Made by a program: the position numbers and the translations under genes
Assembly: GCA_030027265.1 (NCBI GenBank)
Contig: JASENG010000011.1
Location: 1 to 64,000 of the forward strand
From: Lysinibacillus fusiformis
GTDB taxonomy: Bacteria; Bacillota; Bacilli; Bacillales_A; Planococcaceae
Direction of reading: 5' to 3'
Length of the DNA stretch: 64,000 nt
Shown here: positions 35,142-43,866 of the stretch, one piece after another
Numbering within the stretch: position 1 is the first letter of the stretch
How the letters are laid out: every line of letters starts with the position of its first letter
Notes under the pieces: model-generated
The model's database searches: none
Told to the model about the DNA's origin: nothing
What the model saw: the letters and a program-made list of their open reading frames with translations, nothing else

Positions 35142-36716
35142 TCATTCATGTACCCATATGGTTGTTTGATTTCTTCCATTTTCTTTTGATTGGTACAGGG
35201 CCTTATCTGCAAATAAGAACAAATCAGCCAAAGAATCTGAATGGGTTGGAAATTCGGATATTCCGAGAGAAATGGTGATCGGTTTTCCAACTGGACTAAT
35301 TGTATTCGCTATTGTATTTCGAATTTTTTCTATTAGCTCATAAGCTTCTGCAGAATTCGTATCTGGAAGCAATAGGATAAATTCTTCTCCGCCGAAACGG
35401 AAAAAACAATCATTCTTTCGGATCTTTGATTGAATGGTTTTAGTTAAAAATTTTAAAACCTCATCACCGTCTTGATGTCCATAGGTATCGTTGATTGATT
35501 TAAACCGATCGATATCCATTACAACTAAAGAAAATAATCGTTTATCATTTACTAAACTTGCCATTACTTTATTAAGTTTCTTGCGATTAGGCAAACCAGT
35601 AAGGGCATCGGTCATTGCTTCTTCTTGCAGAATATTGTTATTGCTTTCGACTGCATCTATGGCAAATATCAGGCTCTTCGTTAGTAAATCTGCTTCTCGA
35701 TTCCAATGAGATTTAAAAACAGGCGGCTGAATTTGCTCATTCGTACCTAATTGATTTACCACATCCGCTAAATCAATGAACGGTTTCGTCAGCTTTTTGG
35801 CAAAACTTAAAGATACTACGAGTAAGATGATAAAAGGGAAAAGCATAGTTAATAATAGATTTTGGATATGCTTTTTTAAAAGACCATCTATATAGGAAAT
35901 GGGTGTTTGCTGTACAACCCCCCAGCCTATTTCAGGAATATAATTATAGGCTGCAAACATTGGTACGCCTTTGGTATTTATAACAGATTCCATTCCACTT
36001 TTTCTTTGTGCAAGCTTGGAAACGATTGTATTTCCTATTATCGTATCTCCAATTCGTTCGGCATCAGGGTGAAATATTAATTCACCATTCGGTCCAACGA
36101 CATAGTAATAAGAGCCATTTTCATCAATTATATCGTTCCCTAGAATTTCATTTAGAACATTTTGTTCATGCAAATAAATCGAGCCGCCGATTATCCCTCT
36201 GTAATTGCCTTTACTATCATAAAAAGGTTCACTCATTAAAACAATCATACGACCAGATGGTGCTTTATAAGGAGCAGTCAGCATCGCCATTTTGGCATCG
36301 ACAATCATTTTCGTAATCCCTGTAATCTGTTCTCCTTTAAGTCCAACGGTAATAGGGGAGATATCACGAACCAATCCAGTTTCATCTATCCATGACAACG
36401 AATTGAAATATTGACTATTTTTTCTCAAAAGCTCCAGTTGTTCTTGAATTTCTTCGTCTGTCAGATCTGGATTTTTTTCCAGAAAGGTAGAAGTTTCTTG
36501 CAAACTGATTCTCATGGATTTAAATAAGGAATTTACTGAACGGCTTAATTTTTCGGATTTAGAAGAATTAAGAGATAAATATGTATTCGTCAGCGATATT
36601 TTCTCAGACTGATAAGATGCAAATAATAATATTAAAGTAGTGAAGAGCAAGGATGCTACAATAAGCGTCATAAGCAAAGTTGTAAGTTTATATTTTCGTT
36701 TAGATAGAAATTTCAT
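35142..36716 (-). CDS. Membrane diguanylate cyclase (dCache-GGDEF) with I-site
   Basis: About 524 residues from the ATG at 36716 (MKFLSKRKYKLTT); other in-frame ATGs lie 12 and 39 nt upstream. Two membrane segments (about 12-34 and 275-295) flank an extracellular double-Cache domain, a HAMP-like linker follows, and then a GGDEF domain (about 365-524). The active site is GGEEF, and an RxxD inhibitory site (RKND) sits five residues before it, so the enzyme should make cyclic di-GMP from 2 GTP with product inhibition. It sits between two c-di-GMP riboswitches, on the opposite strand. Confidence 0.92.
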   Translation of the reverse strand: MKFLSKRKYKLTTLLMTLIVASLLFTTLILLFASYQSEKISLTNTYLSLNSSKSEKLSRSVNSLFKSMRISLQETSTFLEKNPDLTDEEIQEQLELLRKNSQYFNSLSWIDETGLVRDISPITVGLKGEQITGITKMIVDAKMAMLTAPYKAPSGRMIVLMSEPFYDSKGNYRGIIGGSIYLHEQNVLNEILGNDIIDENGSYYYVVGPNGELIFHPDAERIGDTIIGNTIVSKLAQRKSGMESVINTKGVPMFAAYNYIPEIGWGVVQQTPISYIDGLLKKHIQNLLLTMLFPFIILLVVSLSFAKKLTKPFIDLADVVNQLGTNEQIQPPVFKSHWNREADLLTKSLIFAIDAVESNNNILQEEAMTDALTGLPNRKKLNKVMASLVNDKRLFSLVVMDIDRFKSINDTYGHQDGDEVLKFLTKTIQSKIRKNDCFFRFGGEEFILLLPDTNSAEAYELIEKIRNTIANTISPVGKPITISLGISEFPTHSDSLADLFLFADKALYQSKENGRNQTTIWVHE

Positions 36717-36981
36717 CAAAAATACCATCCAATAATCATTATTTTTTGAAAACAACTTAATAATTTTACCATAAAAAATTAGTTATAATTTACTAAAATT
36801 CAACAGTGTTATATGTCAATTTTTTATTTTCTCTGAAAAGTTATAGGTATGTTTTCTTATACTTGTAATTATAGCATTTAAAACTAGTGATATAGATAGA
36901 AAATATTATTGGGAAATATTTTATATAGTATTTTGGATGCAAATAAATTATATTTAAGACAAATGATGTGAACGATTGGTT

Positions 36982-37074
36982 CCTCATTTGAAAAAGGCAA
37001 ATCTATTGAAAAATAGAGACGCAAAATCACAGATCTAAGGCATGGCTAGGATGGCTGGATTACCAAATGAAGAG
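36982..37074 (+). ncRNA. Cyclic-di-GMP-I (GEMM-I) riboswitch 2
   Basis: Class I aptamer pattern: AAAAAGGCAAA, a hairpin CTATTGAAAAATAG, GACGCAAAATC, GATCTAAGG, then TGGCTAGGATGGCTGGATTACC. P1 forms between CATTTG (36985-36990) and CAAATG (37063-37068). It lies about 70 nt upstream of the DUF5667 gene. It resembles riboswitch 1 in the aptamer and also in the downstream AAATTCTTCC element. Confidence 0.87.
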
Positions 37075-37110
37075 TGCGAATCTGCCCGGAGATAATGAGT
37101 GGTGTTCAAA

Positions 37111-37136
37111 TTCTTCCATCAATATAAATGGAGGGA
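37111..37136 (+). promoter_or_regulatory. Ribosome-site-sequestering hairpin of riboswitch 2
   Basis: TTCTTCCAT (37111-37119) can pair with ATGGAGGGA (37128-37136), a 9-bp stem with two G-T pairs that hides the GGAGGG ribosome binding site 6 nt before the start codon. There is no T-run, so control is probably at translation initiation. Ligand polarity is unknown. Confidence 0.65.
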
Positions 37137-37141
37137 CATTT

Positions 37142-38458
37142 ATGTCTAAAATAAATATTAAAGTAAGAAATGTATTAACTACAGGTGTAGTAGCTGCAAC
37201 ATTTGCATTAGGGTCGACACAAGTTTTTGCAAATGAGGAAACTGTGGTTGAAGTACAAGAAACAGTTCAACAGGAAGTTGCAGAAGAGGTGAAAACTGTT
37301 TCAAATGGAGAAGAATCTACGAATGAAGAAACTGAAGCAGAAACAGAGGCACCTGCAACAGAGGAAGCTGAAGCTGTGACAGAGGAGAATTCGACAGAGG
37401 CTGAGGGATCTGGCACAACAGCAGTAGAATCGGTTGAAGAAGCAGCAGAAGAACCGTCTTTGTTGCCAGGAGACTTTTTCTATTTCTTTAAAGAGTTTAC
37501 CGAAAGTATTAAGCTAGCATTAACTTTTGATGAGGAAAAAGAAGCAGACTTGCTATTGGCTTTAACAGAAGAACGTATTGCTGAAGCACAAGCACTATTT
37601 GAAGCTGGTGAAGAAGAGTTAGCGAAAGAAGCTTTAGAGAAAGCTTTAGAACAACAGGATTTAGCTCTTGATCAACTGGAAGAAGTGCAATCTACAGAAG
37701 AAGCAACAGAAACCGAAGAGTCAACAGAGTCTGAAGATACAGTACAAGAAGGTGCGGCAGAAGAATCTTCGACAACTGAGGCAGCTGCAACTGAAGCGGA
37801 TTCGGAACGTGAAGCGCTAATTGCTAAGTTCTCGGCTAATATTGTAGCGTTACAAGCTGTTCTTGAAAAAGTAAGTAATCCAACAGCAAAAGAAGCTATC
37901 GCTAAAAACATCGAAAAAGCCCAAGAAAAGCTTGAAAAGAAAGTTGCTAAAAAACTAGCACAGTTAGAGAAAAAGCAATCAAAAGTTCAAGTTGAAGCAA
38001 CTGATGCAGCATCAATTGAAACTGTGGCTAATGAAACTGTTTCAACGGACAATGAAGTGGCTGAAGAGTCGACTAAGACAGTGACACCTTCGAAAACGTC
38101 TTCAGCTGTTGAAACGAATACAACAGCTAAAGAACAAAAAACCGCAGTAGCACCAGTAACAAAAGTTGAGGTAAAGCAAACACCTGCAACTAAACCTGTT
38201 GTGAATAAAAGTGAAGAGCATGAGTCTGTACAAGCTGTGAAACAGCAAGAAAAAGTGGTCGAAAAGCAAGCTCAGGCTGAACAGAAACAAGCTGAAGCAC
38301 AAAATAAACGGGTAGAAAAACAACAGCAACAGGCTGAAAACAGAAAGCAGGAAGCTGAAATACAACAGCAACAACAGCAAAAAAATGAGGGTAAGCAGCA
38401 AAACGGTCAAAATAAATCACATGAAAAAGAAAACAAAGGGAAAGGAAATAACGAGTAA
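37142..38458 (+). CDS. Secreted DUF5667-domain protein with low-complexity tail
   Basis: A 438-residue protein. Signal peptide about 1-35 (cleavage near VFA-NEE), an acidic Glu/Thr/Ala-rich stretch, a helical DUF5667-like domain (about 110-190: LLPGDFFYFFKEFTESIKLA, then LALTEERIAEAQALFEAGEE), a second helical part (about 230-290), and a Gln/Lys/Glu-rich tail (about 360-438). The ATG at 37142 follows GGAGGG. No cell-wall sorting signal or membrane anchor is seen, so the basic tail may hold it to the wall. Riboswitch 2 makes it a c-di-GMP-controlled secreted or matrix protein. Confidence 0.85.
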   Translation: MSKINIKVRNVLTTGVVAATFALGSTQVFANEETVVEVQETVQQEVAEEVKTVSNGEESTNEETEAETEAPATEEAEAVTEENSTEAEGSGTTAVESVEEAAEEPSLLPGDFFYFFKEFTESIKLALTFDEEKEADLLLALTEERIAEAQALFEAGEEELAKEALEKALEQQDLALDQLEEVQSTEEATETEESTESEDTVQEGAAEESSTTEAAATEADSEREALIAKFSANIVALQAVLEKVSNPTAKEAIAKNIEKAQEKLEKKVAKKLAQLEKKQSKVQVEATDAASIETVANETVSTDNEVAEESTKTVTPSKTSSAVETNTTAKEQKTAVAPVTKVEVKQTPATKPVVNKSEEHESVQAVKQQEKVVEKQAQAEQKQAEAQNKRVEKQQQQAENRKQEAEIQQQQQQKNEGKQQNGQNKSHEKENKGKGNNE

Positions 38459-38515
38459 GTTCTTTTGATGTATCATAAATATTAGAACATTACTTAATAT
38501 CTTTTTGGATCTGAG

Positions 38516-38555
38516 CCACTTCTTCATTTTTTTTTTGAAGAAGTGGTTTTTATTT
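38516..38555 (+). terminator. Terminator of the DUF5667 gene
   Basis: CCACTTCTTCA pairs with TGAAGAAGTGG around an all-T loop, followed by TTTTTATTT. Confidence 0.9.
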
Positions 38556-38735
38556 ATGAAGAAAGGGAAATAGCATAGAGAACCTAGTAATCTGATAGGA
38601 GACTAAATATTAGAATATTTAAATACATTTATATAATATAGGAAATGGATATTTGAAAAATATTCAAGTATGTATAAATACGCTCTTATGGAAGAGTTGA
38701 TATTTTAACCATACAACGGGATAGGGGAAATATAA

Positions 38736-39875
38736 GTGACGATACTTTTAGTAGATGATAATAAAGTGAATTTGTTTGTCATTGAAAAAATTTTAAATAA
38801 TGTAGGATATGATGATTGTGTTTCATTAACCTCCGCCAAAGAGCTTTTTGACTACTTGCAATTTGATTGTCCGAATTCATTTTCAAAGAATGTGGATTTA
38901 ATCTTGCTGGATATTATGATGCCTGAAATCGATGGAATCGAGGCATGCAAAATGATTAAGGCAAATGAACGCTATAAAGATATTCCAATCATATTTGTTA
39001 CAGCTTTGGATGATAAAAATAAATTAGCAGAAGCACTGGATTTAGGCGGTATCGATTATATAACAAAACCGATTGATAAAGTGGAGCTGCTTGCTCGTAT
39101 TCGAGTAGCTTTGCGCTTGAAGGCTGAACTGGACTGGCATACACAGCATGAAAAGAAAATCCAATATGAACTGGATCTGGCAACAAATGTTCAGAGGAGT
39201 CTGCTTAGCTCTCCTTTAAAAGAAGAGAAGATACAAGTAGAAGTATCTTATTTGCCGTCATTTAATTTAGCGGGTGACATGTATTATTGGCATAAAATCA
39301 ATGATCATCGCTATGCCGTTATCCTTTTGGATATGATGGGCCATGGAATCTCTGCTTCGCTGCTTTGTATGTTCATTTCCTCTGTATTAAGGGAAGCCAT
39401 CAAACAAATTGTAGATCCAGTAGATGTAGTAAAAGAACTTAACCGCTATATGGCACAGTTACATAACGAAAAAGAAACAATCCCATATTATTTTACGGCT
39501 ATTTATTTAGTAATAGATACAGAGAAGAAAATAATAGAATATGTAAATGCCGGCCATCCACATGGTTATGTCTATCTTGATGAGAATCAAATTATCCCGC
39601 TCAACCAGGGGAGCTGCGCAATCGGATTCTTTGATGAAATAAAAGTTGAAAAACAAATAATTCCTTATGAAAAAGAAGCGCAAATTCTTTTATTTACAGA
39701 TGGTTTGCTCGAAGCGATAGCGCCGAATGAATTTGATGCAGAAGAACGAATCAAAACCTTGGCACAGCGAAAATGGAATCAGTCCCAAATGCTGCTGGAT
39801 GAACTTTTGCCAAAGGAAAAGCAAACAAATCAACCAGATGATATGTGTCTTGTGCTGTTGAATGTGCAAGGATGA
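38736..39875 (+). CDS. rsbY: Receiver-PP2C phosphatase, RsbY-like
   Basis: A 379-residue protein. An N-terminal receiver (about 1-125) has the acidic pair VDDN and phosphoacceptor Asp in LILLDIMMPEIDG (about 58). The C-terminal SpoIIE/PP2C domain (about 160-379) has metal-site motifs LAGDMYYW, LLDMMGHGI and LFTDGLLE. This is the layout of RsbY of B. cereus, which dephosphorylates the anti-anti-sigma factor RsbV after phosphorylation by RsbK. GTG start after AGGGGAAA. It is convergent with the methyltransferase and kinase genes. The true target is unknown, since no rsbV/rsbW/sigB is in the window. Confidence 0.85.
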   Translation: MTILLVDDNKVNLFVIEKILNNVGYDDCVSLTSAKELFDYLQFDCPNSFSKNVDLILLDIMMPEIDGIEACKMIKANERYKDIPIIFVTALDDKNKLAEALDLGGIDYITKPIDKVELLARIRVALRLKAELDWHTQHEKKIQYELDLATNVQRSLLSSPLKEEKIQVEVSYLPSFNLAGDMYYWHKINDHRYAVILLDMMGHGISASLLCMFISSVLREAIKQIVDPVDVVKELNRYMAQLHNEKETIPYYFTAIYLVIDTEKKIIEYVNAGHPHGYVYLDENQIIPLNQGSCAIGFFDEIKVEKQIIPYEKEAQILLFTDGLLEAIAPNEFDAEERIKTLAQRKWNQSQMLLDELLPKEKQTNQPDDMCLVLLNVQG

Positions 39876-39915
39876 AAAAAACGGAGACCCATTATAAAGG
39901 GAATCCGCTTTTTTA
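39874..39915. terminator. Bidirectional terminator
   Basis: AAAACGGA pairs with TCCGCTTTT, plus an inner CC/GG, between the convergent rsbY-like and rsbM-like genes. Confidence 0.7.
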
Positions 39916-39918
39916 ATA

Positions 39919-40779
39919 TTATTTAACTTTTTGATAGATCCGTTCATTTCCATTTACTTCGTTATAATTTGGCATGATATCTATAAAGCGAAGGGTCTCT
40001 TTGTCGCCGAGACCAAGGAAACCTTCTAGCATCAAGCTTTCATAAAATAAATTATGAACCTGATTTTGCAGCATCTGTGTAAAGTAGATTAGAACATTGC
40101 GGCAAATGATCACATGGAATTCATTGAAGGATTGATCCGTCACTAAATTATGCTGGGCAAAAATGATATTTTTAAGCAATGAATTATGGAAATAAGCAAA
40201 TTGTCTATCGGTTTTATAGTACTTAGAAAAGGATTCTTCTCCACCAGCCAGCTGATAGTTTTTTGTATATGCCTGCATTTTATGGATGGGGAAAACCCCA
40301 TCCTTTGCCTTCTCCAGTACATCTTCATTCATATCCGTTGCATAAATAACGGTTTTATCCATTAACCCTTCTTCTTCCATCAAGATGGCCATTGAAAAAA
40401 CTTCTTCGCCCGTTGCACAACCTGCATGCCATATCCGAATTTCTGGATAGTCGCGCAATTTGGGAATGACTTCATTTCTAAATGCTTTGAAGAATGTTGG
40501 ATTGCGGAACATTTCCGTTACATTAATTGAGAAGTCATTTAAAATTTGATCTAAATATTTTCTGTCATGGATAATCAGATTTGTTAGCTCGGTTATCGTA
40601 GATAGATTGCTTACTCTCATGCGATTATGAATTCTACGTGAGATGGAAGAACGATTATATAGACGGAAATCATAACCAGACAAACGAAATACAGCCTTGA
40701 GCAATAAATCAATTTCCAAATCCTTGTATTCTGTATCAAGGTTACCCGCTGGTTCGATATCAAATAGATTCGTCATCAT
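39919..40779 (-). CDS. rsbM: CheR-type methyltransferase, RsbM-like
   Basis: A 286-residue protein with the CheR layout: N-terminal helical domain with GYDFRLYNRSSISRRI (about 33-49), then MFRNPTFFKAF and SAM-binding motif WHAGCATGEEVFSMAI (about 138-153), and the ICRNVLIYF stretch. In B. cereus, RsbM methylates the sensor kinase RsbK and dampens the general stress response. It overlaps the kinase gene by 20 nt, so the two are coupled. No chemoreceptor or other chemotaxis gene is nearby, which favours RsbM over a chemotaxis CheR. Confidence 0.87.
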   Translation of the reverse strand: MMTNLFDIEPAGNLDTEYKDLEIDLLLKAVFRLSGYDFRLYNRSSISRRIHNRMRVSNLSTITELTNLIIHDRKYLDQILNDFSINVTEMFRNPTFFKAFRNEVIPKLRDYPEIRIWHAGCATGEEVFSMAILMEEEGLMDKTVIYATDMNEDVLEKAKDGVFPIHKMQAYTKNYQLAGGEESFSKYYKTDRQFAYFHNSLLKNIIFAQHNLVTDQSFNEFHVIICRNVLIYFTQMLQNQVHNLFYESLMLEGFLGLGDKETLRFIDIMPNYNEVNGNERIYQKVK

Positions 40780-43594
40780 TTTTCATACTCCCTTGTGAAA
40801 CTAACCATACCCGTAACACAGAGAATAATTGTTCTAAGTTTACAGGCTTGCTGATATAATCAGAGGCTCCAGCTTCGATACATTTATCTCGGTCGGTTTT
40901 CATGGCTTTCGCCGTAATGGCGATAATTGGAATATCTGTTAATTGTAAATCTGTTCGAATTCGGGTCATTGTTTCATAACCATCCATCACCGGCATCATA
41001 ATATCCATTAAGATTAAGTCGATTTCTTTATTGGATTGCATGATTTCGAGGCATTCCAAGCCGTGTTTTGCCACTGAAATATTGACGCCATTATGTTCAA
41101 GTGCAGTTTTTAACGCAAATATATTACGATTATCATCGTCAACAATCAATACATTTTTACCTTCAAAAATATCGTGTTCAGACGTTAAAGAAGGGAGGTG
41201 ATTGATTACCTGTTTTATTTTTTGCTCATCCAAGTCCTCTTGTAATGGGAGATCTTCAATCAACTGCGCCGCTGCAACCTCTTCATGTCCCTCTTTGGTA
41301 TGATCATTACCTATCTTTTCTAGACATTCCTCACTTAACCCATTTGGCAAGCTAGGAAGAATTAAAGTAAATGTGCTTCCTTTACCTTCTTCACTTTGGA
41401 GGTCAATCCAGCCCCCAAGCAGTTTTGAAAATTCCTTACTAATGGATAATCCAAGACCAGTACCGCCGTATTTTCGAACTGTTGCGCCGTCTGCTTGCTG
41501 GAAGGATTCAAAAATAAGCTGGTGCTTTTCTTTCGATATACCGATTCCAGTATCTTTTACGGAAATCTCCAGCCAATTATTGCTTAATTGATGCATATCA
41601 GCGGATAACTGTTCTTGTGCTAATTTATTTATGGCCAATGTAACAGAGCCTTGTTCCGTAAATTTAAATGCATTCGATAGAAGATTCTTCATAATTTGAT
41701 TGAAGCGCTTTTCATCCGTGTGGAATATATCATCCACATTAGGAGCTTTAATAATATTGAACTCAAGTTCTTTTTGTTTCGCAATCGGCGTGAAGGTTTG
41801 CTCCAATAAATGCGGCAGCTCGCTCATATTCACCTCACCAAACAAGATATCTAACTTACCGGCTTCCACCTTAGAAAGATCTAGAATATCATTGATCAAT
41901 GCCAATAAATCCTGTCCGGAAGAGTGAATGACTTTTGCAAATTCAGCTTGCTCCTCGGTTAAGTTATTGCTGCCATTCTCTCCAAGCATCTCCGATAAAA
42001 TCAGAATGCTGTTTAAAGGTGTACGCAATTCATGAGACATATTCGCAAGGAATTCAGATTTATAATTTGAGCTTAAGATCAGCTGGCCAGCAGTAGCCTC
42101 CAGCTCTTTCTTCGCAATTTCAAGTTCTTTCGATTTTGCTTCAGCATCCTTTGTTCTTTCTTCAAGCTGTTCATTAATGATCGTCAGCTCTTCTGTTTGC
42201 ATTTGCAATTCTTCTGATTGAGATTGTAGTTCCTCAGATTGGGATTGCAATTCTTCTGATTGAGCCTGCAGCTCTTCTGTCATGGCTCTCGATTCATTTA
42301 ATAGTCGAACAATCTCCATACGATCCAGAATACTATTTACAGTTATGCCAAATGATTCTACTACGTTTTCAACTAGTTCAATTTCTAATGAATTAAACTC
42401 CTCCATAGATGCAAGTTCAAGGACAGCAATAATTTTATCGTCGAATTTAACAGGTACAATTAAAATGCTTTTTGGCGGTGTTTGGCCAAGTCCCGTATGA
42501 ATAAGTTTATAAGTTTTTGGTACGTTATTCGAATGGAAGACCTCTTGTTTGATCGCTACTTGTCCGATTAAGCCTTCACCAAGCTTAAATGATTCACGGC
42601 CAATGTCTTCAACTGAACCAGAAAAGGATGCAGTTTTAATGAATTCTGAGTCGTCTAGATTTTTATTCGCTACATAAAATGCACCATATGTAGCTCTTGT
42701 GCTCCTCGTTACTTCTGTAAGGAAAGTTTCCGACAATTTGTTGATGGAGGATATCCCCTGATATTTTGTCAAAAGAGAAGCAAGGTTTGATTGCAGCCAT
42801 TCCCGATTTTCCATATTGTCTAATAACTTATTCGTTGCAAGTGCCAAATCTTTAATTTCATCATTGGTCGCTACTTTAATGCGCTCTCCATAATCGCCTT
42901 CTGAATCAGAAATTTTATGTATTGAATTCGTCACATTACGTACTGTCTTAATAATAGAGTTCGATACGGTCGTAGCTGAAATGATAGCAATTAAGGTAAC
43001 GAAGATAAGAAACACAGTAATAGCAATGCTAAGCTTATTATTTTGATTATCCAGCTCTGATGTGCTTGCTAAAATAGCCTCACTTTCAGCAATCCTGAAC
43101 TCCTCAAATTGCTGTTCCATTAAGTCGAGATCGGAATGGCCTTCATCTTCACTAAAATACTGATTCAGTTCATCTGTTTGTCCTTTGCGCTTCATGTCAA
43201 TTACAGGATCTCCAGATGTAGTAATCCAATGATTGATAGTAGATTTAATGATAGAAAGTTTTTCCAGTTGTTCGGGTTTATTCTTTAAAAGTGAATAGAG
43301 TTTATTATAATCATTTTCCCAATTCTCGGTAGATTGATAATAACTTTCTAAATAGCGATCATCTCCGGTAATAACATATCCGCGTTTTCCGCTTTGCATT
43401 TCCAAAAGATGTTTTTCGATATTATTAGATAGCTTTAGTATCTCGGAGTCATAATTAATAATCCGGTTTCGTTCCTCTTGTAACGATCGCATCTGATTAT
43501 TTAAATATAAGGCAGATACTATGAGAGCAAGAACGATAATTACATATCCAAAGGTAATTTTCGAACGTATGCCTAAGTTTACTTTACTTTTCAT
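40760..43594 (-). CDS. rsbK: Hybrid sensor kinase (CHASE3-HAMP-GAF-HK-REC), RsbK-like
   Basis: A 944-residue kinase. Membrane segments at about 10-28 and 187-208 flank an extracellular CHASE3 domain (about 35-180); then HAMP (210-262), GAF (290-435), a heptad coiled coil with QSEELQS repeats (about 437-505), HisKA with NMSHELRTPLNS (about 515), the ATPase domain with GGTGLGLSIS, and a receiver with LILMDIMMPVMDG (about 862). This is the RsbK layout of B. cereus. With RsbM-like and RsbY-like neighbours it should pass stress signals to the phosphatase. A reply regulator REC at its own C-terminus probably tunes phosphoflow. Confidence 0.88.
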   Translation of the reverse strand: MKSKVNLGIRSKITFGYVIIVLALIVSALYLNNQMRSLQEERNRIINYDSEILKLSNNIEKHLLEMQSGKRGYVITGDDRYLESYYQSTENWENDYNKLYSLLKNKPEQLEKLSIIKSTINHWITTSGDPVIDMKRKGQTDELNQYFSEDEGHSDLDLMEQQFEEFRIAESEAILASTSELDNQNNKLSIAITVFLIFVTLIAIISATTVSNSIIKTVRNVTNSIHKISDSEGDYGERIKVATNDEIKDLALATNKLLDNMENREWLQSNLASLLTKYQGISSINKLSETFLTEVTRSTRATYGAFYVANKNLDDSEFIKTASFSGSVEDIGRESFKLGEGLIGQVAIKQEVFHSNNVPKTYKLIHTGLGQTPPKSILIVPVKFDDKIIAVLELASMEEFNSLEIELVENVVESFGITVNSILDRMEIVRLLNESRAMTEELQAQSEELQSQSEELQSQSEELQMQTEELTIINEQLEERTKDAEAKSKELEIAKKELEATAGQLILSSNYKSEFLANMSHELRTPLNSILILSEMLGENGSNNLTEEQAEFAKVIHSSGQDLLALINDILDLSKVEAGKLDILFGEVNMSELPHLLEQTFTPIAKQKELEFNIIKAPNVDDIFHTDEKRFNQIMKNLLSNAFKFTEQGSVTLAINKLAQEQLSADMHQLSNNWLEISVKDTGIGISKEKHQLIFESFQQADGATVRKYGGTGLGLSISKEFSKLLGGWIDLQSEEGKGSTFTLILPSLPNGLSEECLEKIGNDHTKEGHEEVAAAQLIEDLPLQEDLDEQKIKQVINHLPSLTSEHDIFEGKNVLIVDDDNRNIFALKTALEHNGVNISVAKHGLECLEIMQSNKEIDLILMDIMMPVMDGYETMTRIRTDLQLTDIPIIAITAKAMKTDRDKCIEAGASDYISKPVNLEQLFSVLRVWLVSQGSMKNDDESI

Positions 43595-43830
43595 TCCGTT
43601 TTCCTACCTTTACCAATATTTTCTTTTTATTTTATTACAATTATTGCATATTTTAAATAGAGTTAGCTATAAAACAAGTATTTTATCATAATTTCGAGTC
43701 TTAAGAACTACCATTATATTCTATTACCCTGTTTTTTTAACTATAAACATCTTTTTCGAAAAATATTTTTTAAGAGAGGTGGGCAGTAACACAGTAGGCA
43801 AGTGATGAATAAATCATAGGCAGATTGATA

Positions 43831-43839
43831 TGGTATAAT
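43831..43839 (+). promoter_or_regulatory. Extended -10 promoter element
   Basis: TGGTATAAT is a perfect extended -10 (TGnTATAAT) 28 nt before the LD-carboxypeptidase start; no good -35 is visible at 17 bp. Confidence 0.5.
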
Positions 43840-43866
43840 CATCAAAATAAGGTGGGAGGAAATAAA

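Noticed and set aside
24493..38458. Possible mobile element or prophage
   Set aside because: No integrase, transposase, terminal repeats or phage structural genes; base composition looks similar to the flanks by eye.
38690..38722. Sigma-B-type promoter before the rsbY-like gene
   Set aside because: GGGATA resembles a -10, but no GTTTAA-like -35 lies at 12-15 bp, so I do not claim it.
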